In this document: piece after piece, positions 32,116-45,255 of the stretch
Layout of the letters: every line of letters starts with the position of its first letter
Position numbering within the stretch: position 1 is the first letter of the stretch
NCBI GenBank assembly: GCA_904066235.2
Contig: CAJFCV020000002.1
Location: forward strand, 9,672,001-9,736,000
Reading direction: 5' to 3'
Length of the DNA: 64,000 nucleotides
DNA from: Bursaphelenchus xylophilus
Lineage: Eukaryota; Nematoda; Chromadorea; Rhabditida; Aphelenchoididae
The notes under the pieces: model-generated
Told to the model about the DNA's origin: nothing
What the model saw: only the letters and a program-made list of their open reading frames with translations
Database searches by the model: none
Made by a program: the position numbers and the translations under genes

Positions 32116-33206
32116 TTGTAAGCACCTCCTACCACCTTTTTTTGGTCTCCGTCTGGCCTTGGCCTCGCGTGGATCGATTTTGTGTTCACCTGAACTATTG
32201 TCGACCAATACGGGAGCCGCCGTGAACTTTAGGCCGTCATATTTAGTGGGCAAAAATGGGGTACATCGGCTTCAATTTGATGTAAATTTTATAGAAATTG
32301 GTGCATTATTCGCAGAGAAATACTTGAAATAAAATTGGAAGCTCTGGCTAAATTACCCAGTAGACAGGTTGGTGATTGCACCTGGCTTATTTCTCCCTTC
32401 TAGCGCTTAAATTGGCTCTAGACGTAAAATATAATCTTTGCGAGCTCTTTATTCATGAACAATGAACATTGTGAATCTTCTCGCTATAAAAGCATTTCGA
32501 ACACCGGATGAATAAGTCTTTGCTTGCAAAGCTGATTAATTTTTGACTTCAATATCATTGCGTTTGCAACTATCATTTCCAAAAATAAATTTGCCATGCT
32601 CCGTAAATTTTGCTATATACGAAACTAATCCCTTGCCAGCTGGTTTTGTTTTTCCATAGAAAATATTAATACCTACTTTACACTCGATTATTGTTTGTCT
32701 AGTAGTCTAAACTTAGGCCCTATAAAAAATATATTATTTTTTTAACCCGCGAATTCAATGAGATTAAAAAATCTCGAGGTTACTGTAGCGAGACATTTTG
32801 TTCACAGGGGAAATTCTTGAAATGGAAGGCCTTAATTTTGATCAGATGTGGCAAAGAATTACATAATTATTTTCTACGAAATATGGGAAAATTTTTCCTC
32901 GGGCTTTGAAAAAACAACGGAAATATTTAGCCGGAATTTTGAAAGAAATTTCAAACGTTTTCGAGAGTTTGCGCATAAAAAAGTCCAGTCTTTGTCAGCA
33001 GCAAACTTCGTTGAAATATCTCAGCTGTTGTGCAAGTAAAATGCCAAAATTTTTCAAAAATAAATTGTTGGTGTAGATTTCAGTATGTCGGGAAAATAAT
33101 GATCAAATTTGTTTGCTATAAAAGGCTTTGTTTTATGCAGATTCCATTAACTTTTTATGGCCCTCACAAATTGTAAAATTTACCGTGGGGCCTTTGAAAC
33201 TGTATG
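32116..33206. other. Intergenic DNA, no gene recognised
   Basis: AT-rich. A lone family G end (ATGTCGGGAAAATAATGATC) is at 33085-33105. Confidence 0.35.
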
Positions 33207-33370
33207 TATGAGTTTGTCGGGAAAATAATAAGCACTCTGTCGCATTCAAAAAATTCAAAAATCGCATAGCTTAAAATGAATTGTCTCGACAAAATCAAAT
33301 TGCTTTTCGCTTCAGCGACGCGCTTGGCGTAGCGATAATTTGCTCATTATTTTCCAGACAGACTGATACA
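33207..33370. mobile_element. Family G MITE, copy G9
   Basis: TTTGTCGGGAAAATAATAAG at the left and CTCATTATTTTCCAGACAG at the right. Confidence 0.75.
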
Positions 33371-34484
33371 TAGTGTAAACAAAATTTTTGGGATTTCTGA
33401 GTGATGCATTTTAAGCATCCCTCATATAAAACTTTTTTTTCATGTTTGTTTTTTTTTCATTCTTAAATTACTTCGAAGTCCTCTAAAATTTGTCGACAAC
33501 ATTTCTTTCCACCATAATTATCGCGTTCCCTTCGGCATTAGTCCCGCTTCGGCCGGCATTTCTATGCATTCGCGAAAAAACCAGAAAACAGCCCAGAATG
33601 ACGTAATTGCTTCCGATTTTTTCCCTCCCTTCCCTCCTCTTTTTGCACACTCTCTCTCCTCGCTCGCATGATGCCATAGTGCCCGAGGGCACCGAAAAAG
33701 GAACGAGAGCGGAGGCTGGTTTTATGGCTTGCATTTTTTTGCCCCGGCCCGAGAGGAGAGTACGGCCAAGGGAAGGCCTTCTGAAGGCCGAAAGCGACGG
33801 GGGTTTTGGAGGGAATTTATTGATTGTTGACCTGGAATAGAGGCCGTTGGAGACGACGTGGGAGGGAGTTTGGTTTATAACTTTTTTGCTGGAGAACTGT
33901 GGATATTCTAGACAGTAATACGGTGGGAAAATTATTGGACTTTGGAGGTTTTTAACACTTTTTTGGCAGGGATTTTTTTTCTTGAAACTTTGGAAATTAT
34001 TATTTTTTTAGTGTCTTCAAACTTTCTAATAAGATTTTTTGTCATCTAAACAGTTTTTTGCGCAAAAAAAACTTATTTTTAGGTCATAAATCGTCAAAAA
34101 TGTTGAGTAGATTTTGATGATTCTCAAAAATAAAAAAATAGCCCATGTTTTTGATATATATGAGGGGTAAAATACGTTCACTAAAAGCTTTTTGTTTCCG
34201 TAAGAAAATAACAAATATGGTTTAAAAAATTTCTTTCTTTTTGGGTCCTTATTTTCCATGATTAAAAATCGTTGAATGGCTTTCAAAACAGGAGCTAAAA
34301 TTTTCAGAAATTTATATCTTATGGCCTAGCTTGAAGACGTGGGCAAAACGGAGGACACCGAAATCACTTCAGCGACTTTGCGAAAGAATTAGATAGGTAT
34401 CCGATCATTCAAACTGCGTGAATATTTATTTTATATTTTTTTACAACGTATTTTAAACATTTGCTTAATTTTTTAAGGTTAAAA
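33371..34484. other. Upstream region of the RUNDC1-like gene
   Basis: 33620-33860 is a GC-rich, pyrimidine-patterned block unlike its AT-rich surroundings. Frames on both strands lack conserved features, so a promoter role is only a guess. A TTTTAAG acceptor at 34471-34477, 7 bp before the start codon, could serve SL trans-splicing. Confidence 0.35.
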
Positions 34485-37400
34485 ATGATGACACCAACGG
34501 AAACCACCAACTCTGATGACATTTTCAAGGAGCTGGGACTGAATACACAAGCCAATATCTGCTCGAATGAGAAATCAATCTCCCCTTCGAACTTTCTGAA
34601 CAGTGTCTTGCAATCGGATGAGGATTCGGCTTGTGATGTGGATCGATGGGCATCGAGCTCGATTGAGGACTCCTCGTCGCAAGTGAAGTGAGTTTATGGT
34701 ATTTGCGACGATAATTTTCAATATTTTTGAGAAAATTCGGGGAAAATTGAAAAAAAAATATTTGTAACATTTTTTTTTTAAATTTTTTTAAATATTAAAA
34801 AAAATGTTTGGATCTTTTTTCAGTAAATATCCAGATTTTTGGCGTTACAAATTGACCTCCATTTTCAGATATTTGTATAAAATTATAAAAAAAAAGAAAA
34901 AAAATCAAAGATGCCGTAAAAATTTTGGCCAGAATTTTTTTCCGGACGCTTAAATTTTCTTTATTAGCTGTCCGGCGCGTATTTTACCTTTCGACCAATA
35001 AAAAATCATTTCTTTCAGTGGTTCCGAGAAAGTGAAAGAACTTGAAGAAGAGCATAGTCGATTGTCAGAGTCTGTATTGACTTTGAGCACGCATTTTGCC
35101 CACATTCAGTTCCGACTTCAACAAATAAATGCAGCGCCGAATGAAAATCGAGATGTAAGTTTGGGAAGTTTATAGACGTTTTTTTTATTTTAGGGGAGTT
35201 TGGAAAACTTGCATATTTAAAAAAAAAATAATAATTTGGAGTAAAATTTGCATAATTTCTTGAAAAATATCTTTGAGATTTTTTTGCTATTTTGCTGCAA
35301 AAATTTGCATATTTTTTTTAAAATTATGCAAATTTTCTAAAAAAATTATTTTCAAAAAATTTGAATATTTTTAGCATATTTGCTACATCTCGCCTGAAAT
35401 TTTTGATTTTTTTTCCATATTTTTTCAATCCAAAAAATTTGCATAATTTTTTAAAATTATGCAAATTTTCTAAAAAAAATATTTTTAAAAAATTTGAATA
35501 TTACCATATTTGTTACTTCTCTCTCAAAATTTTACAAAAGAAAATTTTTCTCCATAATTAATTCAATCCCAAAAATTTGCATAATTATAAAAAAAATTTC
35601 AGGAGATGCTCAAAGAGCTCCTCGATTTTGCCTCTCAAGGTTGCATTGACATAACAGATGTCCGAGCACAAGCCAAAGAGCTCAAGAAGCTTCAAGAAAC
35701 TGATGGGGAGACCCCTCAAGTCAAGGAAAAAAGAGCCCATGTCCTCGATTTGATTCAAAAACTCCGACAACAAACCGAGGACCTGGAGAAGTTCGCCTAT
35801 GATTTTGGGCATGGAGGAATGCCAATGTCGGAATTGAAGTTGCGCCAGAAAATGGTGTTCGACAAATTGCAGGAGAAAATACGGCTCAAAATCGATATGG
35901 AAGACAATGATCCGGAATCGTTGAGGAAGACGTTGGATGAGGGGATTGAACAGGTAAGAAAAAAGATTTTTTCACCTTTTTGGATGTTTAGAAAGTAAAA
36001 ATAAGACTAGAATAAAGGCAAGACCAAAAAATAAATTTTTTATATCAAGCTGTTAGGAAAATAATGAGCGCGATGTCATTAACAGGGGAAGTACTCCAAG
36101 TGCGACGCTCAGATTTTCTTTAAATTTTGCACACATGTCGGGCATGAACTAAATAAACAATTCCTGAAAGTTTTTGCTCGCGCTTTGCGGGAGCCGCCAA
36201 GATATAGAGCGATTTTTGCCGCCGAGAGAGCACGCTAACCGTGGAGAGCGGTCAGAGAAAAAAAAGTTTTTTGGCCATAACTTTGGCAGTTTCGTGCGGA
36301 AAAATTTGATTTTTTGTAGAAACATTATTCTTTACGGTAGAAATAGGCATGAAACTTTTCGTGCCAAAATTCCGCTACCATTCCTAAATTTTCGCCGATT
36401 TTCGATCTAAAAATCTCGGTTGTTTCTGCAAAGCGCGAGCTAGGATTCTCGCATATATCTTAGAAAACATTATTCCAAATTTATGCCAAGTTTCATCAAA
36501 ATCTGAGCGTCGCACTTGGAGTACTTCCCTTGTAAGCGCAATTTCACTACGCCACATCGCGGAAGTGAAATTTTTTCAAATCCAATTTTTTTGCTGACTC
36601 GAATTAGAATATTCAAAATAGAAATTGTTTTTGATTTTATTTTTAATGTAAATACAAACAAAAAGGGGTTCCGAATGTCTGACATTAGTCATTGTTTGAT
36701 TAGAATAGAGAGGGCCTCTGGGAATCAATGGCCATTTAACGGTTTGAAGTCTAAAATTGGAAGTGAAAGAGATATATTTTTGAAAAATATAGAATTTTAA
36801 AAGAAAATTTTGAGGGGAAGGTAATTCAAAATGCTTTTTTGAAGTTTTTTTTTGTAAAATACGAAGGCGGGAATAGTCGATGTTTTCCGATATTTCGATG
36901 AGATATGATGGCTATTAAGGTTGCAAAGTTTACAACTTGACGTTCCAGTCACATTGTCAAGCTGCCATAATTGTTTCGGAGTTGGACGATTGGGGAAACC
37001 GAAAAGTATTATTTTTCTCCGATGCAATGTCGAAATTAGGATAATCGAGGGTGCTCATTTCGAAAATGACATTCATTTTTTTGATTCTTACTTTTTTTCT
37101 TACGTAGTACTGTTAAGTAGTAATTTTTTGAAAATTTTCCAAAAGTAGTGAATTAGGGGTTTTCCAAGGTGCTGGTACTATATAGTATCAGATAGTACTA
37201 ATTAGTACTAGAGGGAAAGTTAACATCATTTTCGAGACCAGCACCTTCAGAAACCCCAAAAAAAAGTCAAAAATTACTACTTTACAGTACTACTTAAGAA
37301 AAACAGTAAGAATCAAAAAAATGAATGTCATTTTCGAAATGAGCACCTTTGGATGTCAGATTAAAAAAGCATTCTTGGAAAATTTTAATTTCCCCCATTT

Positions 37401-40400
37401 CAGGTCCTAAACCCAATCAAAGAAAAGGACAAGCTAGTGGACCAATTGCAAACTCAAATCACAGACCTCGAAAGATTCGTCCAATTCCTTCAGCAAGAGC
37501 CGAGGTCGGAGGACGATTTGAGTGCCATCAGATCCTTCGAATCCGCCTATAAGCCAGCGCCGAGGAAGAGTTCGATATTGTCCATGTTCGGACTGTACAA
37601 TCCAAGGCATTTCGAGAGAAATGAACTGAAGAAGAGTCCGGTGGGAAATCATTATGGGTGAGTTGAAAAATTACATTGACAAGGGAAGTACCCCAAGTTC
37701 GACGCACAGATTTTCTTTAAATTTTGCACACACGTCGGGAATAGACTAAATATCAACTCCTGAAAGTTTTAGCTCGCGCTTTGCAGGCGCCGCCGAGATA
37801 TCGAACTATTTTTGCCGCCGACAGAGCACGCTAAACGTGGAGAGCGGTCAGAGAGAAAAACGCCTTTTTGGCCACAACTTCGGCGGTTTCGTGCGGAAAA
37901 TTTTGATTTTTTGTAGAAACATTATCCTTTACGGTAGAAATAGGCATGAAACTTTTCGTGCCGAAATTCGGCAAAAAGTCCTAAATTTTCGCCGAGTTTC
38001 GATCTAAAAATCTCGGTTGTTTCTGCAAAGCGCGAGCTAGGATTCTCGCATATATCTTAGAAAAAATTATTCTAAATTTGTGCCAAGTTTCATCAAAATT
38101 CCGCCGTGAGCTAGGTGGGCCTTGCACGTCAAACTGGGATAAGCTAAAACAGCCCGGTGAATGGATTGGCAATTTGCGAAAAAAAGACGCGAAAAAACGT
38201 TTTGTCGGGGAAGAAACGAGGAATTTTTGGGGCGAGAGAGTACGCTTTTGCGTGTCTTTTTTCTCTCTTTCTCTGGGAATCAAGACGAAATGTAAAAAAC
38301 CGATAACGAAGAGTCTATTCCGGTCACCGGACTCCTCAGTTTGACGTGCATCGGTCAGAACGTTTTTGAAAAAAATTTTTGATTTTTTCGGACTTGTTAT
38401 CAATTTTATAAGGGATATTTTCATCTTATTCTTTGAAAAAATCGATATTTTAAAAAAAGTTTGTGGATAATTAAAAAAAAATTTTTTTGAGGCTTTCCGA
38501 TAACACATAAATTTGAGATTTTCTTGACCTGCCAAATGTAATGTCCTCATGGAAAATTTACTTTTTTTGGACAAAATATGGGCTCCGTACAACAAAACCT
38601 TCAATAAAAAATATTTCTTTGGGACCTTGCGATTCTTTGTGCATAGTACTGACTATATTTTATTTTTGATTTTTTTGAAGACCTCCGTTTCAGAGACCAA
38701 CGAGCTCAACTTGAACTAGCCGTGGACAAAGTCATCGAGGTCATGAAACAACGACAGTTATTGACTTTTGATCATCCAGAACGGGAAGACATGACTGTGG
38801 AAGAACTAAATCAGGTAATTTTCTCTATCTTTCAACCGCGTATTTTACCTACAAGAACTTTTTTTGCAAAAAAAATATTTTTGATTCAAAAATATAAAGG
38901 ATTTTTTTAGCAACTCTTCGAGCTGAGCGACGAAGCCGTGGTCTCAGTTGTCCGAAAACAATTAGCTCCCTGCCTAAAAGCATTGCTGGAGCATGGAATG
39001 AAAAAAGTTGTCGAGAATGCAAGCGCTTTCAATGCGTTGAACTACCTTGGCTTTGGGTGCATGTCTCGTCGAGGGAAACTGCGAAGACGTGAGTTGAGAT
39101 TTTTTTTGGGAATTTACATTTTTTCATTGTGCGAAATAAAAGTGTGGCAATTTTTTGAATTTTTATCCTTCAAATTTCTGCACAGTGCAATATAAAAATT
39201 TTTTTGCACGGTGCAATTTTGAGAATTTTCTGCACAGTACGTAAAAAAAAGTATTTTTGCACAGTGCTTTGAGAATTTTTTTTGCACAGTGCAATATAAA
39301 AAATTTTTTGCACGGTGCGGAAAAATAAAAATTTTGCACGGTGCAATTTTGAGAATTTCCTGCACAGTGCGTAAAAAATTTTTTTGCACAGTGCTTTGTG
39401 AATTTTATTTGCACTGTGCAATATAAAAAATGTTTTGCACGGTGCGGAAAAATAAAAATTTTGCACTGTGCAATCTTAAGAATTTTCTGCACAATGCATA
39501 AAAAAGTGTTTTTGCACGGTGCTACGTGAATTTTTTTGCACAGTGCGATATAAAAAATGCTGCACAGTGCGGAAAAATAAAACTTTTGCACGGTGCAATT
39601 TTAAAAATTTTCTGCACAGTGCATAAAAAAGCATTTTTGCACTGTGCGATGTAAAAAATATTTTGCACGGTGCGAAAAAATAAAAATTTTGCACAGTGCA
39701 AGAATTTCAAAAATCTGCACTGTGCATTCAAAAAATTTTTTTTCCAACGAAAAAACAAAGCTCATTTTTCATTTTCAGAGAGCTCGATAAGCGATGGGAA
39801 GCAACTGATTCATGTGTGGAACATAATCGAGCTGTATTATGAAGTGAAAAAAGCTGAGGAACGAGAAGATGCGGCGGTGGGACAGCTGACTCAGACGTTC
39901 AATTTGGACTCTGTTGCGGGGAAACAAGCAACTTCTCAACAAGTAAGAGGATTTTTATGGATTTTTAGGGGAATTTTACGGATTAAAAAAAATTTTTTTT
40001 GATTTTTTGAGATTTTTTCGTAAAAAAAATATTTTTTGATAAATTTTGAGCCTCAAGGTTATTGGTAAGCAAAAGAAAAAGGCTTGTTTTTTATTGAATG
40101 ACATTTTACGACGACTTTTTTATATTACTTTAGGCAAAAAAATCAAAAATTTGTGAAAAAATTGGTATTTTTTTCAAATTTCTTGTTAAAAATTGCATCG
40201 ATTTTATGGCCATATCGTATTTTACCCGATTACAACTCCCTCGCATTTCCAGGTCCTTCTCGCCACCATTGAGAACATTGCGACCAGCCATGACAAGCTC
40301 AAACGCTCATTGGACGCCAAATGGAAGGCGTTTGTTTCGGCGGCCCTGAACTCGAAACGTCTTCCCGCATGGATCCGAATCATTTTCCGCTCGGACTTTG

Positions 40401-40552
40401 TCATTTACCGCTGCTACGAGACCTGGTCGTATGTCTGTCGGACCGGCTGTGAGGATATTCGGCCGTTGTTGGAGAAGTTGCACGAATTTATGTTCGAATT
40501 ACCGGTTGATCTCGCCATCAGGCCGTTCCAGCAGAATCGCGATGCGTTCTAG
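34485..40552 (+). CDS. RUN domain protein, RUNDC1-like, eight exons
   Basis: Exons are 34485-34687, 35019-35154, 35603-35953, 37404-37657, 38694-38814, 38911-39088, 39779-39942 and 40253-40552. All junctions are GT-AG and phases join to a 568-residue frame. An acidic, Ser-rich N-terminus is followed by heptad-like, charged coiled-coil stretches (about 70-250). The C-terminal third is a RUN-like domain: LAPCLKALLEHGMKK, HVWNIIELYYEVKKAEE, ATIENIATSHDKLKRSLDAK, FVSAALNSKRLPAWIRII and the end ELPVDLAIRPFQQNRDAF. The order and the last block match vertebrate RUNDC1, whose C-terminus is very similar (PVDLAVR...KDAF). RUN domains often bind small GTPases in vesicle traffic; the partner here is unknown. 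Introns 3, 4 and 6 hold family A elements, a foldback and the GCACNGTGC array. Confidence 0.88.
36083..36532. mobile_element. Family A element, copy A8, full length
   Basis: CAGGGGAAGTACTCCAAGTG to GGAGTACTTCCCTTG with TAA on both sides; 450 bp. In intron 3 of the RUNDC1-like gene. A family G end fragment lies just upstream (GGAAAATAATGAGCGCGATG, 36056-36075). Confidence 0.87.
37050..37347. repeat. Foldback element in RUNDC1-like intron 3
   Basis: Ends GGTGCTCATTTCGAAAATGA and its complement pair over about 130 bp with some mismatches, around a centre GTACTATATAGTATC. No coding content. Confidence 0.75.
37680..38100. mobile_element. Family A element, copy A9, truncated at the right
   Basis: Starts CAAGGGAAGTACCCCAAG and follows the family through GCCAAGTTTCATCAAAAT, then stops before the CTGAGCGTCGCACTTGG end. 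A different inverted repeat begins at the break. Confidence 0.8.
38123..38350. repeat. Small inverted-repeat element abutting A9
   Basis: TGCACGTCAAACTG at 38123-38136 is complemented by CAGTTTGACGTGCA at 38337-38350. The interior does not pair well. Its arrival may explain the loss of the A9 right end. Confidence 0.55.
39180..39725. repeat. Phased array of 22 GCACNGTGC palindromes
   Basis: The palindrome GCAC(A/G/T)GTGC (two degenerate units) starts at 39180, 39206, 39232, 39259, 39284, 39310, 39336, 39362, 39386, 39411, 39437, 39463, 39489, 39514, 39538, 39562, 39588, 39614, 39639, 39665, 39691 and 39717. Spacing is 24-27 bp, mostly 26. The 15-17 bp between are AT-rich and fall into a few recurring types (AATATAAAAAAT, GGAAAAATAAAAATTTT, AATTTTGAGAATTTTC), so a roughly 130-bp higher-order unit is visible. 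It fills most of intron 6 of the RUNDC1-like gene. The overlapping minus-strand Cys/Phe-rich frames are by-products. Confidence 0.92.
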
Positions 40553-41291
40553 AGTCATTATGAAGTGTTTTGAGGGGATTGGGCTTTGTGGACTTGTTGG
40601 AAAAATGGTGGAAATTGAGATTTTTGCGGAAAAATGAGGAAAAATGATGACTTTTGGAAAAATCACATTTTTTTTGAAAAAATTTAGGTTTCAAAAAATT
40701 TTAAAAGGCTCTACGTTATGCACTAGTCCTTTAACAACTCTGAAAAGGTAAAAATTCCAGCGATTTTTGATATTTTTTAACAAAAAATTTGATTTGTCAT
40801 CAAAACTGACCGTTTTTTGCCATTTTTCAAAAAAAATCTATGAAATTTTTGAAATATTTGACAAAGCATGACATACAAAGCCAAAATAGAATGTGATGAA
40901 GCTTTAGCTATTTCATAATACCATGAAATATCTGAAAAAAATCAAATTTTGACAAAAAACATGTATTTTTGCCTAAAATAAGGTGCAAAACGCCCATTTC
41001 TCTCACATATCGCCTTCAATTACTCTGCAAACCCCTTAGTATTTATAATAGCCTCTAATTAGCCTAAAATAATATTTTTACCTTTACTTTTCATATCTTG
41101 TCATCATTTCTTCTTGTCTTCCAATAGTTGTACATATTACTTTTTGAAATTGCTAAACTTATTTTAGTGCCTTAAACTGTCGCTTGTTAGAATTCTAATT
41201 TATTTGTCTTTAAAATCTCTCAGTCACTTATCAAACACTTCAAAGGTTCCTTAATAATATTGTAATCGTCTTCATAAATAGTAATATATAC

Positions 41292-41297
41292 AATAAA
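41292..41297 (+). terminator. Possible poly(A) signal of the RUNDC1-like gene
   Basis: AATAAA about 740 bp past the stop codon. The 40553-41291 stretch is AT-rich with no gene and would be a long 3' UTR. The convergent collagen ends at 41475. Confidence 0.4.
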
Positions 41298-41474
41298 TAA
41301 GTATTGCACTTCAACAAGATCGCGGGACCTCGAAATTAAAAACAATCGCTAGCCAAAGAAGCTGCAGCCAGTCTAGGACATCAAGTCCAGTCTGCAAAAA
41401 TTTTGAGGTCAATAACACCAGTAATCAAAAAGAAGAATGGAAAGTAATGAAAGGGTTGAAAATTGATGTCATGT

Positions 41475-42681
<1,207 letters not shown>

Positions 42682-43763
42682 GTTTGATATACCCTATAAA
42701 AAGTATAGATAGTGGTCAAAAACATAAATTTTTGGAATCTCCGGAAATTTAAAGCAATTGCACGGTGCAGGAAAAAGAAATTTAAAAACCCAGAAATATG
42801 TAAATTTCATGAATATTTAAATTTTTATTATCTTAAAAATGAAGTCTACAGATCTCAGAAGCCCTGAGGACAAGTACCGTGGACTAAAATCCAAAAAAAT
42901 CAAAATTAAATGTAATTCTCCCTGTAAACTGTGTGCACTGTGCAAAAAACCTCATTTTTTATTTTTGAAAAAGCTAGAAATGATGATGACTTAGAACTTG
43001 TTGCTATGACGCAAAAAGTGTCAATCTATTGCAGAAAACTAATCAAAAAATGTTGTTTCAAGCAGCTGACCGATAAAATGGTAGTTAAATTTTTTTGCAC
43101 AGTGCAAAATTAAAAAAAAACATGTCACAAAACTTTGTAAAGTAAACTTTAAAAATCATCTCCCCACCAAAAATCACCTGCCCCCACCTCAACAAAATCC
43201 GTCGACCGAGCTGTCAAAGCGGAAAACATTTCAATTCTTGAGGGCAGATAAATCTCCAGAAAATCGCGGAATGAGGTAACGACCCGAGAATCCCTCACCA
43301 CAGCTATCGATAAGGATCTCTCCTTCACCTGCAAGCCGGTGACCTCAATCGAAAGGGATCACAGGTAAAAGCGAGGGCATAAAAGCCGTAAACAAAAAAG
43401 TTTTTGAGACAATGTTTCTGAGGAATTTGCAAAAAAATAAAAATCAAACAAGGGTCAGTACGGCTACTTTTGAATCGTGCTTTTCACGGTCGGAAAACGA
43501 GAAGTGAAAGAAATGTTTTTGCTGCCATGCCGCAAATACAAAGTCATTTATATACATACTTTTTGTCCGAGGAAAAATAGGGAAAATTCCACAGCGCCGC
43601 TTACCGAAAATATCAAGGTTAATTACTCTCACTGGTATCCAGCACAAAAAAATAACAATTTTGTTGTCAGATCTTACATGATAACTTCAAATCAAATTTC
43701 AGAAGGTAAGAAATGCCTGACAGTGAGATATCTATATGTATTATAAATTAAATTACAATCAGA
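42682..43763. other. Upstream region of the minus-strand collagen
   Basis: No gene recognised. GCACNGTGC palindromes occur near 42759, 42931 and 43098. A TATA-like CTTTTTATAG on the minus strand lies only about 15-25 bp before the collagen start. Confidence 0.4.
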
Positions 43764-43920
43764 TTATCAGCATGTCGGGAAAATAATGAGCAAATTCTCA
43801 CTGCGCCGCTTGCGTCGCTGAAGTGAGAAGCAATTTGATTTTGCCGCCACACAATTCATTTTCTTGGCAGTGATGTTGTTTTCGATGCAACTGGGTGCTC
43901 ATAATTTTCCCGACAAACTA
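43764..43920. mobile_element. Family G MITE, copy G10
   Basis: ATGTCGGGAAAATAATGAGC at the left and TAATTTTCCCGACAAAC at the right; interior CAATTTGATTTTGCCGCCAC. Confidence 0.8.
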
Positions 43921-43939
43921 CATAGTACTTCGCATTTAG

Positions 43940-44100
43940 TATCCTCAAACCTCTGTATAACAAATCGTAAGGGAAAAGTAAAATTTTTCGTTATAGAAGG
44001 GACTTATTGTACAGAGGTCCATTTTGGCTTACGGTTGACTCATGGGGACACCACGTAAAATTAGTCGTTATAGAGAGGTTTGTATATGAGTTATAACGAA
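43940..44100. repeat. Diffuse dispersed repeat with CGTTATAG words
   Basis: CCTCTGTATAACAAATCG, TTCGTTATAGAAGGGAC and TCGTTATAGAGAGG recur here. Weaker relatives lie near 4360-4460, 12455-12475 and 46850-46930. No ends or target duplications are visible. Confidence 0.4.
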
Positions 44101-44284
44101 GTAATTTTTAAAGATAAACGTTACGCAGTAAGTTTTCGGAGAAACAGTAAGATTTGACGAAGTTAGTTCCGTTCGATTAGCTCTGTGAGATCGACTGGAA
44201 AAGTCGGAAAATCCAAAAAGTAAAAGTCTTGTGCAAACTCCGAAAAATCATATAGTAAACGCTATTGTACTATCTTACCCAAAA

Positions 44285-44539
44285 ATGCCATCAAAAAATC
44301 AAAATTTGAGTACGAACCCCCACCAAGACCTTGTTCGACAACTCCTTGAAACGCCGATAAAACTGGAATTAATCGGCGACGGTCGTCAATCGACGGACGC
44401 TGATAACGAGCTGATGAAAGCGTTTTTCAAGTTCCTTCGCGGATTAGGAATGAAATCCCTGGAGGGGAATCAAAAAAGGGAGAAGATGTCGCCAAGAGTA
44501 TTCGTTTTTAATGGGCTTCGAAACAGGTTCGGCAGATGA
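44285..44539 (+). CDS. Possible small gene or exon; C-terminus resembles an amidated peptide
   Basis: An 84-residue frame from ATG 44285 with balanced, coding-like codon use in otherwise AT-rich DNA. I do not recognise the protein. Near its end comes a dibasic KR, then EKMSPRVFVFNGLRNRFGR and the stop. RFG followed by a basic residue is the form of RFamide-type neuropeptide precursors. No signal peptide is present in this frame, so an upstream exon would be needed; the frame is open back to 44231. An AATAAA follows at about 44573. It could also be chance. Confidence 0.35.
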   Translation: MPSKNQNLSTNPHQDLVRQLLETPIKLELIGDGRQSTDADNELMKAFFKFLRGLGMKSLEGNQKREKMSPRVFVFNGLRNRFGR

Positions 44540-44599
44540 CTTCATGAAGAGCACGGCGATCGGAAGAGGCGAATAAAAATCATCTCCATCGTTTCTTTT

Positions 44600-45104
44600 T
44601 TCGCAAATCGGATGTCACAACTGACTGGTCGGAAGTGAAGTCGATAAGAAAAAGTTGTAAAAAAGTTTGGAGTTGGCGGAGGAAAAAGGAGGGAGGAATT
44701 TGTAAAATACGGCGTGCTGAGTCTACATTTCAAGAGCTCTTGCAAGAGAGCCCGCGAAAAGTGGAGAGTCGGTCAGATAAAAAAAACTGTTTTTGGCCAT
44801 ATTTTTTTGTTTTGGCACGCAAAATTTTGATTTTTCTATAAAGATTACACATTTCTCTAGTAACGGACAGTGAAATTTACAAGTTTAAAATAGCAAAAAA
44901 AGTAGTCGAATTTCTCGAATTATTAAAAAAATCCCGGCGATTTATGAAGACTGGGTGTTACAAAAAAGGAATATCGCATACTTCTAACGATAAGCAAGTT
45001 ATATTTTATAGAAATCTGAGCCAACGTCCAAGGCTTCAATTGATAGAGGAAAAATTCAATCTTGATTTGTCCATAGCTTCATCAAAATCACCTTATCGTT
45101 ATAC
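44600..45104. other. Intergenic DNA with a family A-like relic
   Basis: 44720-44860 has CCGCGAAAAGTGGAGAG, GGTCAGATAAAAAAAAC and TTTTTGGCCATA, which are worn family A words. No gene seen. Confidence 0.4.
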
Positions 45105-45255
45105 ATATCAGTCTGTCGGGAAAATAATGAGCACAATTGCGCTGCGCCGATCGTGTCGTTGCGGTGAAAAGCAATTTGATTTTTCCGCGACATAATTCAT
45201 TCGCGATGCGATTTTCGATGCGACATTGGCTCATTATTTTCCCGACAGCTTGATA
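45105..45255. mobile_element. Family G MITE, copy G11
   Basis: ATATCAGTCTGTCGGGAAAA to TTATTTTCCCGACAGC. Confidence 0.8.

Noticed and set aside
31953..32332. Frames encoding Gly-Ser or Ser-Arg-Glu-Pro repeats
   Set aside because: By-products of the GGCTCCGG repeats in the foldback at 31737-32115.
33483..33840. Small genes on either strand of a GC-rich block
   Set aside because: No conserved features, start or splice evidence; left as unexplained GC-rich upstream DNA.
39180..39725. CRISPR array
   Set aside because: The regular spacing resembles one, but the repeat is a 9-bp palindrome, the spacers are AT-rich and recur, and the host is a eukaryote.
39114..39758. Cys/Phe-rich minus-strand frames (repeating ALCRKFSKLHRAK-like units)
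   Set aside because: They only translate the GCACNGTGC array; each unit reads Cys-Thr-Val or Leu-Cys as a by-product.
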